Shown here: in pieces, positions 26,330 to 34,219 of the stretch
How positions within the stretch are numbered: position 1 is the first letter of the stretch
How the letters are laid out: the number at the start of each line of letters is the position of its first letter
Assembly (NCBI RefSeq): GCF_030264275.1
Contig: NZ_CP127165.1
Span: forward strand, 1,972,001-2,036,000
Reading direction: 5' to 3'
Length of the DNA stretch: 64,000 nucleotides
DNA from: Marivivens sp. LCG002
GTDB lineage: Bacteria; Pseudomonadota; Alphaproteobacteria; Rhodobacterales; Rhodobacteraceae
Made by a program: the position numbers and the translations under genes
Notes under the pieces: model-generated
Databases searched by the model: none
What the model saw: the letters and a program-made list of their open reading frames with translations, nothing else
What the model was told of the DNA's origin: nothing

Positions 26330-26353
26330 ATATTGTAAATACGTTTACAATAT
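26330..26353. promoter_or_regulatory. Perfect inverted-repeat operator in front of the SRPBCC-MarR unit
   Basis: ATATTGTAAA (26330-26339) and TTTACAATAT (26344-26353) are exact inverse copies around TACG. The site begins 14 bases before the SRPBCC start codon and overlaps the predicted -10 element, the layout of autorepression by a MarR dimer. Confidence 0.85.
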
Positions 26354-26377
26354 ACGCAAAGTGTAAGAAAGATGCAA
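26349..26377 (-). promoter_or_regulatory. Promoter of the SRPBCC-MarR unit
   Basis: On the minus strand TTGCAT (26377-26372) and TATATT (26354-26349) are separated by exactly 17 nt. The -10 element lies within the inverted repeat, so a bound repressor would block polymerase. Confidence 0.65.
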
Positions 26378-26379
26378 GC

Positions 26380-26637
26380 CGCGATGGCCTCGGCCCGTGG
26401 GATCGGGGCTTCGAGATCAAGGTGCGCTTGGACAAGGGCCTCGTTTGTGGCCTGCCATGTGGTGATGATAGCCGCAGCATTTGGCGCTTTGCTTGCGCTC
26501 TCATGAGGCTCTTCGAGGACTTCAAGGACCTCTTCGGGTTCTCTTTCAATCCCCTCGTCCGTTGGCCTGAAATCGCCTTTAACCCGAAGGCGAGCACGAT
26601 AGGTTTCGCCCGCACTGCTGTATTCACTTATGTTCAT
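26380..26637 (-). pseudogene. Possible truncated gene joined to the SRPBCC promoter region
   Basis: A minus-strand frame begins at ATG 26637 after a GGGAGGAGAG ribosome site and encodes M-N-I-S-E-Y-S-S-A-G-E-T-Y-R-A-R-L-R-V, an acidic linker and a helix around T-T-W-Q-A-T-N-E-A-L-V-Q. Near 26380 it runs without a stop into the promoter of the SRPBCC gene and stays in frame with it. The clear ribosome site and codon bias suggest a real gene that lost its 3' end when the MarR/SRPBCC segment was joined here. It is not recognised; alternatively it is a genuine N-terminal extension. Confidence 0.35.
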
Positions 26638-27137
26638 CTCTCCTCCCTTTCGATCGAGCACGATCAGGAGGTGGGTCGCAAACTTTGCGAATGTGTGAAG
26701 GGTTTCGGGATAGGCTGTTAGTCGGTCGCTACAGGCTCTTTCTTTTGCGGCTTTATCTTCAGAGAGCTGAAAGCATGTGCGCAGGTCCGCTCATGAAGAT
26801 GCAAAAGCTGACTTGAAATGAGGATTTTGCGGGCGACCTCAACGTTACTTCTACTTTTTAGGGCACTCCCTTCTCGGCAATCCGAATGGGCCGTTGGGGT
26901 GGAAATGATAGGGGCAAGCCCCCTTCCCCACTGGCTTTCCTGGGCAGAAAGCCAAACGGATTAGGCGTATCGGGCACGCACACCAAAAGCTCCTGAGAAG
27001 AGCCTTCGCAGGAGGGACGCGGATTTGACAGACATGCCGAGAGGCCCCGAGACCTCAGGGCACAAAACAACGCCGGAGTCTTCTCGGGTAACGCGCAAGG
27101 GCATGTCACAAAATGGAATGATTTGGACAGGTGGGAT
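26638..27137. other. Intergenic region with hairpins, no convincing gene
   Basis: About 500 bases. GGCTTTC (26933-26939) and GAAAGCC (26947-26953) form a 7-bp stem with a 7-nt loop, and further GC-rich short inverted segments lie around 27030-27060. The 83-codon frame on the minus strand (26858-27109) is rich in Pro, Cys and Ser and looks spurious. Confidence 0.4.
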
Positions 27138-28133
27138 TTAGGAACGGAAAGGCGGCCCCCTGCTCGTGACCTCGAAACCGAAGGGCGTTTCCCCTGCCAG
27201 ACTGGACAAAACGGTGTGCCTCAACTTCGCATATTCTGCTTGTGCCGCCCTTTCGGAAACTAGCTTCAGCGCGGCGTTCCGAGCGCGGCCTGACCAATGC
27301 TTTAGGTCCGAGCGATCAGGCTCTACTTCCTCTACCGAAGCGCGCGGCGTCTCTGTCTCCGTCGCAATATCGACCGCCTCTTCCGACTGTGCCCGCCGCT
27401 GATACTCGCGCAGGCTCACAAGCTGCATCGCCCTGCGCTTCAGGTCGTTCACAAGGACCGGCCGCACCTTTTCCTGCGCGTGCTGCTTTCGCTGGGCAAT
27501 GAGCGAGGCGCTCGACTTCACCAGTTTTGCACCTTCGGTCGCCTCGTCGAAATCCGTGATCGCGTCCTTTCTCCAACCGATCAGATGCACCATCTCGTGG
27601 GGGACGAAGGCCGCTTCACGAAGCCCGCAGAACCCGTCGACGAGTTGCACCTTGAACCCGAGCGGGGCGAGCGCCTGAGCCACCTCTTCGATCAAAGCCC
27701 TCGGATCACAGCCCTCATCGAAACCGACCACAATCCTAAGGTCCTGCGCCACCCGACCTTCCCTCTCCAGCGGCACCTCGGCAATCCTCTGATGCACAAA
27801 CACGAGGCGCAGATCGAGCACCGCGATGGCCTTCGCCGCTTGCCGACTTAATGCACGTCGGCCCGTATGCAGTGTGCGGCTTTCGAGGATCGACGGGGTC
27901 TCGAGCGAGAGAACGAGGGCCTGCAGGTTTGGATTATCAGCCCCCGCGAGCGCAAAGCTCACCCCCTCGAAATTGGTCTGCACATAGGCCCGAAAATCCG
28001 AGTAAAGGCAGCGCGAGTGGATCCCCTGCTCCGGCAGTGCGATGCCTCTTGCCCCCCGCGCCTCTTCGATTATCGCGCGGATAAACGGCTCCGCGTGAAG
28101 CTGCGTGGCGCTCGCCTCTGACCATTGAACCAT
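27138..28133 (-). CDS. Hypothetical protein, unrecognised family
   Basis: The 331-residue soluble protein has an alpha/beta N-terminal half (I-R-A-I-I-E-E-A-R-G-A-R-G-I-A-L-P, V-L-D-L-R-L-V-F-V-H-Q-R, D-L-R-I-V-V-G-F-D-E-G) with a P-H-E-M-V-H-L-I-G-W segment, then a long charged, probably coiled-coil C-terminal half rich in A, R, K and E. No signal peptide or membrane span is seen. ATG 28133 follows AAGGAG at the right spacing; earlier starts up to 28184 lack one. It faces away from the secreted protein gene at 28341. P-H-E-M-V-H resembles a partial metalloprotease-like H-E-x-x-H (H-E-M-V-H is present), but the rest gives no support. Confidence 0.65.
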   Translation of the reverse strand: MVQWSEASATQLHAEPFIRAIIEEARGARGIALPEQGIHSRCLYSDFRAYVQTNFEGVSFALAGADNPNLQALVLSLETPSILESRTLHTGRRALSRQAAKAIAVLDLRLVFVHQRIAEVPLEREGRVAQDLRIVVGFDEGCDPRALIEEVAQALAPLGFKVQLVDGFCGLREAAFVPHEMVHLIGWRKDAITDFDEATEGAKLVKSSASLIAQRKQHAQEKVRPVLVNDLKRRAMQLVSLREYQRRAQSEEAVDIATETETPRASVEEVEPDRSDLKHWSGRARNAALKLVSERAAQAEYAKLRHTVLSSLAGETPFGFEVTSRGPPFRS

Positions 28134-28340
28134 CTTGCTCTCCTTCGACATGACCTGCCGAAGAAGATGTGCAAAGGCTTGCAAGATACGGCTCCTGCGC
28201 CCAACATGCGGCCTATCGTGTTTTCAGTTCGTATCACGCGCAAATAGCAGCGACGGCGGCTCTAGGATCGACAAGCAATCCGCAAATTGCGCTAAATTGC
28301 CAAGCTATGGTCACAACATTCATTGAGAAAGGGCAGGGAG

Positions 28341-28814
28341 ATGAAAATAAGGAAACACTTGCTTCGAGCCGTTCTCGGCTCCGCCCTTGTCGCCAACGGC
28401 ACGCCTCTTTTAGCTCAAACGGTGACCCTTTCCGAATGTGACTGGCAAAGCAGCGCGCAGAACCTGCCCGAGCCATGGGAGGCGCATACGCGCAGTTTTG
28501 CAAACGGGAATGTTCGGCTCGCTTTGCTCGACACGATCGAACCCGCTGTCGGCTGGGCTTGGCTTATGGTGTTGTCTCCACCCGAACAGGACTGGGGCGG
28601 ACGGCAATGCCGCCTTCTCGGGCTCGAGAGCGCGGGGTTTGCAGGGATGGATTTCTCCAGCCTCACTGCGGAATATGACCCAGCCATAGGTCTAATGTTT
28701 TCAGTCAACGTGCAATGGTATGACTTCGCTCTAGGCCAAGCTCGGCCTGCCTCTCTTTGGTTTAGCCTCAACCAGTCCACCGGCGAGATCAACCCCCAGC
28801 TCCAAACCGATTGA
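28341..28814 (+). CDS. Hypothetical secreted protein
   Basis: The 157-residue protein has a signal peptide (basic K-I-R-K-H start, hydrophobic L-L-R-A-V-L-G-S-A-L-V, cleavage near L-L-A-Q). The mature part is beta-rich with two cysteines that may pair (E-C-D-W near the start, Q-C-R-L in the middle) and aromatic residues, and looks periplasmic. ATG 28341 follows GGCAGGGAG closely; an upstream in-frame start at 28323 is less likely. No known family was recognised. It marks the return to core-like composition. Confidence 0.68.
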   Translation: MKIRKHLLRAVLGSALVANGTPLLAQTVTLSECDWQSSAQNLPEPWEAHTRSFANGNVRLALLDTIEPAVGWAWLMVLSPPEQDWGGRQCRLLGLESAGFAGMDFSSLTAEYDPAIGLMFSVNVQWYDFALGQARPASLWFSLNQSTGEINPQLQTD

Positions 28815-29004
28815 AGGGGCACCTTTAGACGGCTCGGCCAACATCTGGGCAATTGAATTCGCGAACTGGTTTACAAAAAGCGAACGACATTCCGCGCCAA
28901 GTGAAAAGTTTTGAGCCCTATATCTCGCCGGAGCACGGTGCTATCAAAACCGTCCAAGCACACCCATCGCGTTTGTCGCGTAACATTCTACAAAGGCCGC
29001 CAAG

Positions 29005-29334
29005 ATGATCACTGCCACCTCTTCTTTCAAAGACAACCTTTCACTTTTGCCGTCGATCGAGGGTGTGGTTCGGCTGGATTTGATCGATGAAAGCGGCGCG
29101 GTCGTTGCGAGCATCGACAACCAACCCGGAAAACAAGGCTCGCTTGCAGTCTATCAGTATCTTCTCGCCGAATTCGGCGCGCTCGACGCCAAAGCTGCCA
29201 TGCACGGGCTAGAGGTTTTCGCCGAGCATACCGAAGACGCAAAGAACCGCCCCGGCGCACATCCCAATATCGACCGACTGCTCGAGATTGCAGGCGGAGC
29301 GCCCGCGTTGCGCATCGAGGTCATCAAAGTCTAG
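29005..29334 (+). CDS. DUF2322-like protein
   Basis: The 109-residue protein matches the DUF2322 pattern: S-F-K-D-N-L-S-L-L-P-S-I near the start, L-D-L-I-D-E-S-G-A-V-V-A, G-K-Q-G-S-L-A-V-Y, and H-T-E-D-A-K-N-R-P-G-A-H-P-N-I-D-R-L toward the end. The family has no established role. It is small, soluble and likely cytoplasmic. Its stop overlaps the 3' end of the LysR gene, with which it converges. Confidence 0.75.
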   Translation: MITATSSFKDNLSLLPSIEGVVRLDLIDESGAVVASIDNQPGKQGSLAVYQYLLAEFGALDAKAAMHGLEVFAEHTEDAKNRPGAHPNIDRLLEIAGGAPALRIEVIKV

Positions 29335-30223
29335 GACCCAAGGTCTTGATATCCTGCGCAGCAAAGTCGATCAGCGCCCTGATCTTTCGTGGAAGCGTTC
29401 GCCCTTCGAGGTAGACCGCGCTCACTTGAACGGCTTCGCTGACATAGTCTTGCAGCAAAGGCACCACCGCGCCTTTGCTCACCCTATCCTCGATTGCAAA
29501 GCTCGGCACATATGCAATGCCGAAACCGTTGGCAGCAAGCTCGACTGCTGCGCGCGCGGAGTTTACCTGAAACCTACCCTGCACTTCGACGATGAAGTCC
29601 CGCTCGTCGCGCCTGAACCCCCACCGCCGTGGCGCTCTGCGGTTGGTGTCGAGGATACAGGCGTGCTGCGCCAGATCTTCGGGCGAACAAGGGACGCCGT
29701 GCCGTTCAAGATATTTCGGACCAGCGACAAGCACCGAGAGCATTTCGCTCAGCTTGCGAGACTTGATCGAGAGCATATCCGTCCGTCCGATCCGAAAGGC
29801 AACGTCGATGCCGTCACTTGCCAGATCAACGAATTCGTCCTGCAACCTGAGGTCAAAGGTCAAAGCGGGATTGGCTTCGGCAAAGCGCGCAAGCATCCCG
29901 CTGACATAGGTTTCGCCGAAAGTGACGGGCGCGGAAATACGGATGCCGCCCGTAAATCCGCGCGACCGCTCGGAGACTTGCGCCAAAAGCTCGTCCAAAT
30001 CCTCGAGCAAGGCTGGTGCGCGGGCCAGCAGATCCTCTCCCGAAGGAGTGAGGCCCACCTTGCGCGTTGTCCGTTGAAACAGACGCACCCCCAACCGCGC
30101 TTCAAGCTCGGCCACATATTTGGATGTCAGTCTATTCGAGACCCCGAGTTGATCCGCCGCAGCCGTAAAGGACCCCGTTTTGGCGGTGGCCACAAATGCC
30201 TTGAGCTCGTCGACGATGTCCAT
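29324..30223 (-). CDS. LysR-family regulator of the DoxX/YgiD/YqjG unit
   Basis: The 299-residue protein has the LysR N-terminal winged helix (F-V-A-T-A-K-T-G-S-F-T-A-A-A-D-Q-L-G-V-S-N, then L-E-A-R-L-G-V-R-L-F-Q-R-T-T-R) and a periplasmic-binding-protein-like effector domain. It is transcribed away from a DoxX-YgiD-YqjG operon, and a G-A-A-T-G-A-N11-T-C-A-T-T-C inverted repeat lies between them, overlapping its own leader. This arrangement is common for LysR regulators that sense aromatic or quinone-like compounds and induce the divergent genes. Confidence 0.88.
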   Translation of the reverse strand: MDIVDELKAFVATAKTGSFTAAADQLGVSNRLTSKYVAELEARLGVRLFQRTTRKVGLTPSGEDLLARAPALLEDLDELLAQVSERSRGFTGGIRISAPVTFGETYVSGMLARFAEANPALTFDLRLQDEFVDLASDGIDVAFRIGRTDMLSIKSRKLSEMLSVLVAGPKYLERHGVPCSPEDLAQHACILDTNRRAPRRWGFRRDERDFIVEVQGRFQVNSARAAVELAANGFGIAYVPSFAIEDRVSKGAVVPLLQDYVSEAVQVSAVYLEGRTLPRKIRALIDFAAQDIKTLGPRL

Positions 30224-30236
30224 TTGGCCCCATTAG

Positions 30237-30259
30237 GAATGATTTGAGGAAAGTCATTC
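30237..30259. promoter_or_regulatory. LysR-type binding site between the regulator and doxX
   Basis: GAATGA (30237-30242) and TCATTC (30254-30259) are perfect inverse copies separated by 11 nt, the T-N11-A spacing of LysR boxes. It begins 14 nt upstream of the LysR start codon, so it likely mediates both autoregulation and activation of the divergent operon. Confidence 0.7.
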
Positions 30260-30361
30260 AACGATAACACCATTTCACGTGGTAATCATAGTCCCTAGGT
30301 TCAGGTCACAGCAAACAGGCGCAGGCCCGATGGGCGGCGCAATTCCTTTTGGAGACAGTAA

Positions 30362-30784
30362 ATGACCACCAACGATACCACCGCCTATGGTGCAACCCTG
30401 CTTCGTGTGACCAGCGGCGCGCTTTTCCTTGCGCATGGCCTTCTTAAAGTGAACGTTTTCACGATTGCGGGCACCGTCGGCTTTTTCGAAAGTCTCGGCC
30501 TTCCTGGCTTTCTCGCCTATTTGACCATCGCCGCTGAACTGATCGGTGGTCTTGCCCTGATCGCGGGCGTTGCCGTCCGCCTCGTCTCGCTTGCCTTGAT
30601 CCCAGTGCTGTTTGGCGCGACTTGGGTTCATGCGGGCAATGGCTGGCTCTTCTCGGGTGAAGGCGGCGGTTGGGAATTCCCGCTGTTCTGGGCCGTCGCC
30701 CAGATCGCTATCGCGCTCTTCGGTGCGGGCGCCTTTGCGCTTCGCATTCCCGCAATCGAGCGCCGTTTGGGCCAGTTCGCCTAA
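30362..30784 (+). CDS. DoxX-family membrane protein
   Basis: The 140-residue protein has four membrane segments (R-V-T-S-G-A-L-F-L-A-H-G-L, F-L-A-Y-L-T-I-A-A-E-L-I-G-G, L-I-A-G-V-A-V-R-L, F-W-A-V-A-Q-I-A-I-A-L) and the DoxX E-L-I-G-G-L-A-L-I motif. DoxX proteins are linked to sulfur metabolism and thiol/oxidative stress and are often placed with quinone-handling enzymes. GGAG precedes the ATG by 8 nt. It is the first gene of the LysR-controlled unit, followed by a DODA-type dioxygenase. Confidence 0.87.
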   Translation: MTTNDTTAYGATLLRVTSGALFLAHGLLKVNVFTIAGTVGFFESLGLPGFLAYLTIAAELIGGLALIAGVAVRLVSLALIPVLFGATWVHAGNGWLFSGEGGGWEFPLFWAVAQIAIALFGAGAFALRIPAIERRLGQFA

Positions 30785-30806
30785 ACCACCTTCGACTTTG
30801 AATCGC

Positions 30807-30839
30807 GGGCGCATCATGCATAGTCCAAGTGATGCGCCC
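30807..30839. other. Hairpin between doxX and the dioxygenase gene
   Basis: GGGCGCATCA (30807-30816) and TGATGCGCCC (30830-30839) are exact inverse copies with a 13-nt loop. No T tract follows, so it is not a classic terminator. In the mRNA it could stabilise the upstream message or partly attenuate transcription into the next two genes. Confidence 0.6.
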
Positions 30840-30869
30840 CTCCGAGATTTGCCATGAAAGGCCGCCGAC

Positions 30870-31700
30870 ATGCTCAAGACACGCACCCTTGATGACCTGA
30901 AGTCCCTTCTTGCGCCTTCTGACCGCATGCCGATTGTCTTTCTCGGACATGGCAGCCCGATGAACGCCATCGAGGACACCGCCTATAGCCGCGCTTGGAG
31001 CAAGCTCGGTCAAAGCCTTCCCCGTCCAAAGGCGATCCTTGTCGTTTCGGCACATTGGATGACGCGCGGCACGACCTTGGTCGACGTCTCTGCAATGCCC
31101 AAGACGATCCACGACTTTTACGGCTTTCCCGATGCGCTCTTCGCGCAGCAATATCCCGCGTCAGGCGACCCCGCTCTCGCACGAGAGGTCGTAACCCTTT
31201 TGGCCAGCCATCACTCGGCTGAAGACGACACTTGGGGGCTTGATCACGGGGCTTGGACGATCCTCAAGTTTCTCTATCCCGATGCCGACGTGCCTGTGTT
31301 TCAGGTCTCTATCGATATGGGCCGAGGCCTTGAGCACCAGATCGAAATTGGACGCACCCTGTCCGAACTTCGAGACCGCGGCGTCCTGATCCTTGGGTCG
31401 GGCAATGTGGTGCACAACCTTCGCGCTTTGCAATGGAGCCCAAAGGCCAAGCCTCATGACTGGGCGCTTGAGTTTGATGCGATCTTTGAAAATCGGCTTA
31501 CCGACCGCGACTTCGGCGCGCTCGCCGACCGCAAGGGACTCGGCTCTCTTCTTCAAATGGCGCACCCTTCGCTGGATCACTATATGCCCACCCTCACAAT
31601 CGCAGGGGCGTCGGACGACCGAGACGATCTCACCTTTATGACCGACACAATCGATATGGGCTCCATCTCGATGCGGTCTTTCGTATTTCACGCCCGATAG
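30870..31700 (+). CDS. ygiD: DODA-type extradiol dioxygenase (YgiD-like)
   Basis: The 276-residue protein has class III extradiol dioxygenase/LigB-type features: F-L-G-H-G-S-P-M-N-A with a metal-ligand His, V-S-A-H-W-M-T-R with another, G-L-D-H-G-A-W downstream, and a N-V-V-H-N-L motif. Members cleave catechol-like rings (4,5-DOPA dioxygenase activity for YgiD) in the cytoplasm. Start and length match the family. It lies between doxX and the glutathionyl-hydroquinone reductase gene, 9 nt from the latter, suggesting joint handling of catechols and quinones. Confidence 0.87.
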   Translation: MLKTRTLDDLKSLLAPSDRMPIVFLGHGSPMNAIEDTAYSRAWSKLGQSLPRPKAILVVSAHWMTRGTTLVDVSAMPKTIHDFYGFPDALFAQQYPASGDPALAREVVTLLASHHSAEDDTWGLDHGAWTILKFLYPDADVPVFQVSIDMGRGLEHQIEIGRTLSELRDRGVLILGSGNVVHNLRALQWSPKAKPHDWALEFDAIFENRLTDRDFGALADRKGLGSLLQMAHPSLDHYMPTLTIAGASDDRDDLTFMTDTIDMGSISMRSFVFHAR

Positions 31701-31709
31701 GAGACGGCG

Positions 31710-32678
31710 ATGCTCGTAGACGGCAAATGGACCGAGGACTGGCAGCCCGTCCAGAAGGCGGATGAAAAAGGACGCTTTGTGCGTCAGGTTTCAAGCTTTC
31801 GCAATTGGATCACCCCTGACGGAAGCGCAGGACCGACAGGGCGCGACGGCTTCAAAGCCGAAGCGGGACGCTACCACCTTTATGTCGCTTACATCTGCCC
31901 TTGGGCCTCGCGCACTCTGATGGCGCTCAAGCTCAAGGGGCTTGAGGAAATCATCTCGGTCACTGTTGTAAACCCCGCTTTGGGCCCGCAAGGCTGGGAA
32001 TTCGGCGGCTACGAGGGGGCCGGCCAAGACGCGCTCTTCGGCGCGAAGTATCTGCACGAAATCTACACCCGAGCAGATGCGACATTCACGGGCCGCGCGA
32101 CGGTTCCCGTTCTATGGGACAAGACGCAGAACGTTCTGGTGAACAACGAGAGCGCAGATATTCTGCGCATGCTCGACACAGCCTTCGAGCATCTCGCCCC
32201 CTCGACGTTCCGTCTCTATCCCCAAGCGCTCGCAGAGCAGATCGACGCCTTGAATGCCGAGATTTACGACAGCTTCAACAACGGGGTCTATAAAGCGGGT
32301 TTCGCCACCTCGCAGGAGGCCTATAACGAGGCGGTGGACGGCGTGTTCAAGATGCTGGACAGGCTCGAAGAACGTTTGACGGGGGATTACCTCTTTGGGG
32401 ACAGCCTCACCGAAACGGATATTCGCACCTTTGTGACCCTGATCCGCTTTGATGCGGCCTATCACGGTCTCTTCAAATGCAATCGCCACCAGATTGCCGA
32501 TTACCCTCGGCTTAGCGTCTATATGGAACGCATCTTGGGTCTCGAGGGCATCTCTGCCACCGTCAATATGGACCACATCACCCGAGGCTATTACGGGATA
32601 AAAGCATTAAACCCGACAGGCATAAGACCGGTCGGGCCAAAGCACATCGACGAGATGCTCGGACGGGTCGGTCAATAA
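31710..32678 (+). CDS. yqjG: Glutathionyl-hydroquinone reductase (Xi-class GST, YqjG-like)
   Basis: The 322-residue protein has the Xi-class glutathione transferase features: an N-terminal extension with F-V-R-Q-V-S-S-F-R-N-W-I, then Y-V-A-Y-I-C-P-W-A-S-R-T with the catalytic Cys63, N-N-E-S-A-D-I near 150 for glutathione, and a C-terminal helical domain with T-E-T-D-I-R-T-F. It reduces glutathionyl-hydroquinones to hydroquinones. It is the last gene of the DoxX-YgiD-YqjG unit, and its 3' end overlaps the convergent mutarotase gene by 7 nt. Confidence 0.9.
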   Translation: MLVDGKWTEDWQPVQKADEKGRFVRQVSSFRNWITPDGSAGPTGRDGFKAEAGRYHLYVAYICPWASRTLMALKLKGLEEIISVTVVNPALGPQGWEFGGYEGAGQDALFGAKYLHEIYTRADATFTGRATVPVLWDKTQNVLVNNESADILRMLDTAFEHLAPSTFRLYPQALAEQIDALNAEIYDSFNNGVYKAGFATSQEAYNEAVDGVFKMLDRLEERLTGDYLFGDSLTETDIRTFVTLIRFDAAYHGLFKCNRHQIADYPRLSVYMERILGLEGISATVNMDHITRGYYGIKALNPTGIRPVGPKHIDEMLGRVGQ

Positions 32679-33100
32679 CCGACAACGCCCTTGCGCAGGA
32701 TCACATTGGCATAAAAACGAGGCTCGCTCGTCGCGATGATGGCATGGGCCGCCTTGACGCGGGCATAAAACTCGGCGGGCGCCACGGGCACGACAGAGTG
32801 GGCAGGCTCCAGCTCGGCAACCACAGCCTCGATCTCGGAGTGAACCGCGTCGGGCTTGTCCGGTGTCTTTGCGTTCACAGCGCGAAAGATCGCTTCCGGC
32901 ACGGCTTCATCAATCGGAAGAACGGACAATACCGCGCGAAGGACGGGCACAACCCCGTGACCATCTGCTCTCACAAGACGTTTTGCGTCGGTCAAAGCAG
33001 GATAGTTGCCATCCACTATGGCGATTTCGTCGCCATGACCCATCGCACGTAAAACAGCAAGTAACTCCGGCCCAAGCAATGGGTCGATCCCTTTAAGCAT
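32672..33100 (-). CDS. fucU: RbsD/FucU-family sugar mutarotase
   Basis: The 142-residue protein starts M-L-K-G-I-D-P-L-L-G-P-E-L-L and has M-G-H-G-D-E-I-A-I-V-D-G-N-Y-P-A, the conserved RbsD/FucU core with His in G-H-G-D. Such enzymes interconvert alpha and beta forms of fucose, ribose or similar sugars. The start at 33100 matches the family; the frame is open to 33184 but nothing there is conserved. It is the last gene of the ABC transporter operon, about 87 nt after the binding protein, so it probably prepares the imported sugar for catabolism. Confidence 0.85.
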   Translation of the reverse strand: MLKGIDPLLGPELLAVLRAMGHGDEIAIVDGNYPALTDAKRLVRADGHGVVPVLRAVLSVLPIDEAVPEAIFRAVNAKTPDKPDAVHSEIEAVVAELEPAHSVVPVAPAEFYARVKAAHAIIATSEPRFYANVILRKGVVGY

Positions 33101-33186
33101 CGGTAATGTCCTGAATTCTAAAGCTCTGGCGGTATTGCCAAAGAGGGTCCTCCCCCGCCACAAGGGCGGAGGAGGAAAGGCCAAGA

Positions 33187-34116
33187 TTAGTCGTAAAGAA
33201 CCGCTGCGATGTTCGCATCGTTCATGTTCGACGCATCATACCAGTAGAAACCGGTGTCGATCACGGTCGGAAGGGTTTCGCCCTTGATCGCCTTGGCAAG
33301 CGAGTCAACCACGCACTCGCCGATGCCGACGGGGTTCTGGGTGATCGAACCGATGAGCGAGCCGTCAAGGATTGCGTCCTTCTGGGTCTTGCCCGAGTCA
33401 AAGCCTACGCCAGCGATCTGGGCGCCGGTTTCCTTGATCGCAACAGCAAGACCGATGGCTGCGCCTTCGTTCGAAGCAAAGATACCCTTGAGGTTCGGGT
33501 GTGCCTGCATAATCGTCTTGATGGTGTCGGCAGCCTTCAGAGCGTCGTTTGCATACTGAACGTCAACGATGGTGATGTTGGGATAGTTTGCAGCGATCTC
33601 GTTGAGGAAGCCGTCACGACGACCGATACCCGTTGCCGAGGTCTGGTCGTGGATCACGGCAGCCACTTCGCCTTCACCGCCGATGGCTTCGGCAAGGCCC
33701 TTGGCAGCGCCGGCAGCAGCAGCAAGGTTATCGGTGGTGCAGGTGGTGAGCGGAAGATCCGAGTCAACGCCCGAGTCGAATGCAACGATCGGGATGCCTG
33801 CGTCAGCAGCTTTCTTCAGCGCGGGAACCTGTGCCTGGCTGTCGAGAGCAGCAAAGCCGAGGCCCTGGGGCTTCTTGGCGATGGCCGCGTTGAGAATGTC
33901 GGTCTGCTTGTCGATTTCTGCTTCGGTGTTCGGACCTTCGAAGGTGATGGTCACGCCGTTGGCAGCAGCAGCGTTCTCAGCGCCGAGCTTCACAGCCTGC
34001 CAGAACTGGTGGCTGAAGCCCTTTGCAATGATCGGGAAATACACGTCTTCTGCGAAAGCAGGTGCAGAGAACGCGGTGGTCGCGCCGAGTGCGGCAACGA
34101 GAAGGGTCTTTTTCAT
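33187..34116 (-). CDS. Sugar ABC transporter periplasmic binding protein
   Basis: The 309-residue protein has a signal peptide (K-K-T-L-L-V-A-A-L-G-A then A-F-A-E) and the two-lobed sugar-binding fold of the RbsB class: G-F-S-H-Q-F-W-Q-A-V-K-L-G-A-E-N, then A-A-A-A-G-A-A-K-G-L-A-E-A, H-D-Q-T-S-A-T-G-I-G-R-R-D-G-F and V-G-F-D-S-G-K-T. It captures a monosaccharide (ribose, fructose or fucose type; the neighbouring mutarotase agrees) in the periplasm. It follows the permease gene at about 100 nt in the same direction. Confidence 0.87.
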   Translation of the reverse strand: MKKTLLVAALGATTAFSAPAFAEDVYFPIIAKGFSHQFWQAVKLGAENAAAANGVTITFEGPNTEAEIDKQTDILNAAIAKKPQGLGFAALDSQAQVPALKKAADAGIPIVAFDSGVDSDLPLTTCTTDNLAAAAGAAKGLAEAIGGEGEVAAVIHDQTSATGIGRRDGFLNEIAANYPNITIVDVQYANDALKAADTIKTIMQAHPNLKGIFASNEGAAIGLAVAIKETGAQIAGVGFDSGKTQKDAILDGSLIGSITQNPVGIGECVVDSLAKAIKGETLPTVIDTGFYWYDASNMNDANIAAVLYD

Positions 34117-34219
34117 CTGGATACTCCCTGATTTAGATGAAACTCATACTCAATAAGGCTCTTGTTAGGGTGTTGGTTTTGCCTAGCTTTTGCCTCTCAT
34201 ACTCCTCCCAGAGTAATTC

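Noticed and set aside
26858-27109. 83-codon frame rich in Pro, Cys and Ser
   Set aside because: Composition is not protein-like and no start signal is present.
27700-27740. Zinc metalloprotease reading of the unknown gene based on H-E-M-V-H
   Set aside because: No downstream third ligand, signal or protease fold pattern was visible, so it is kept only as a note.
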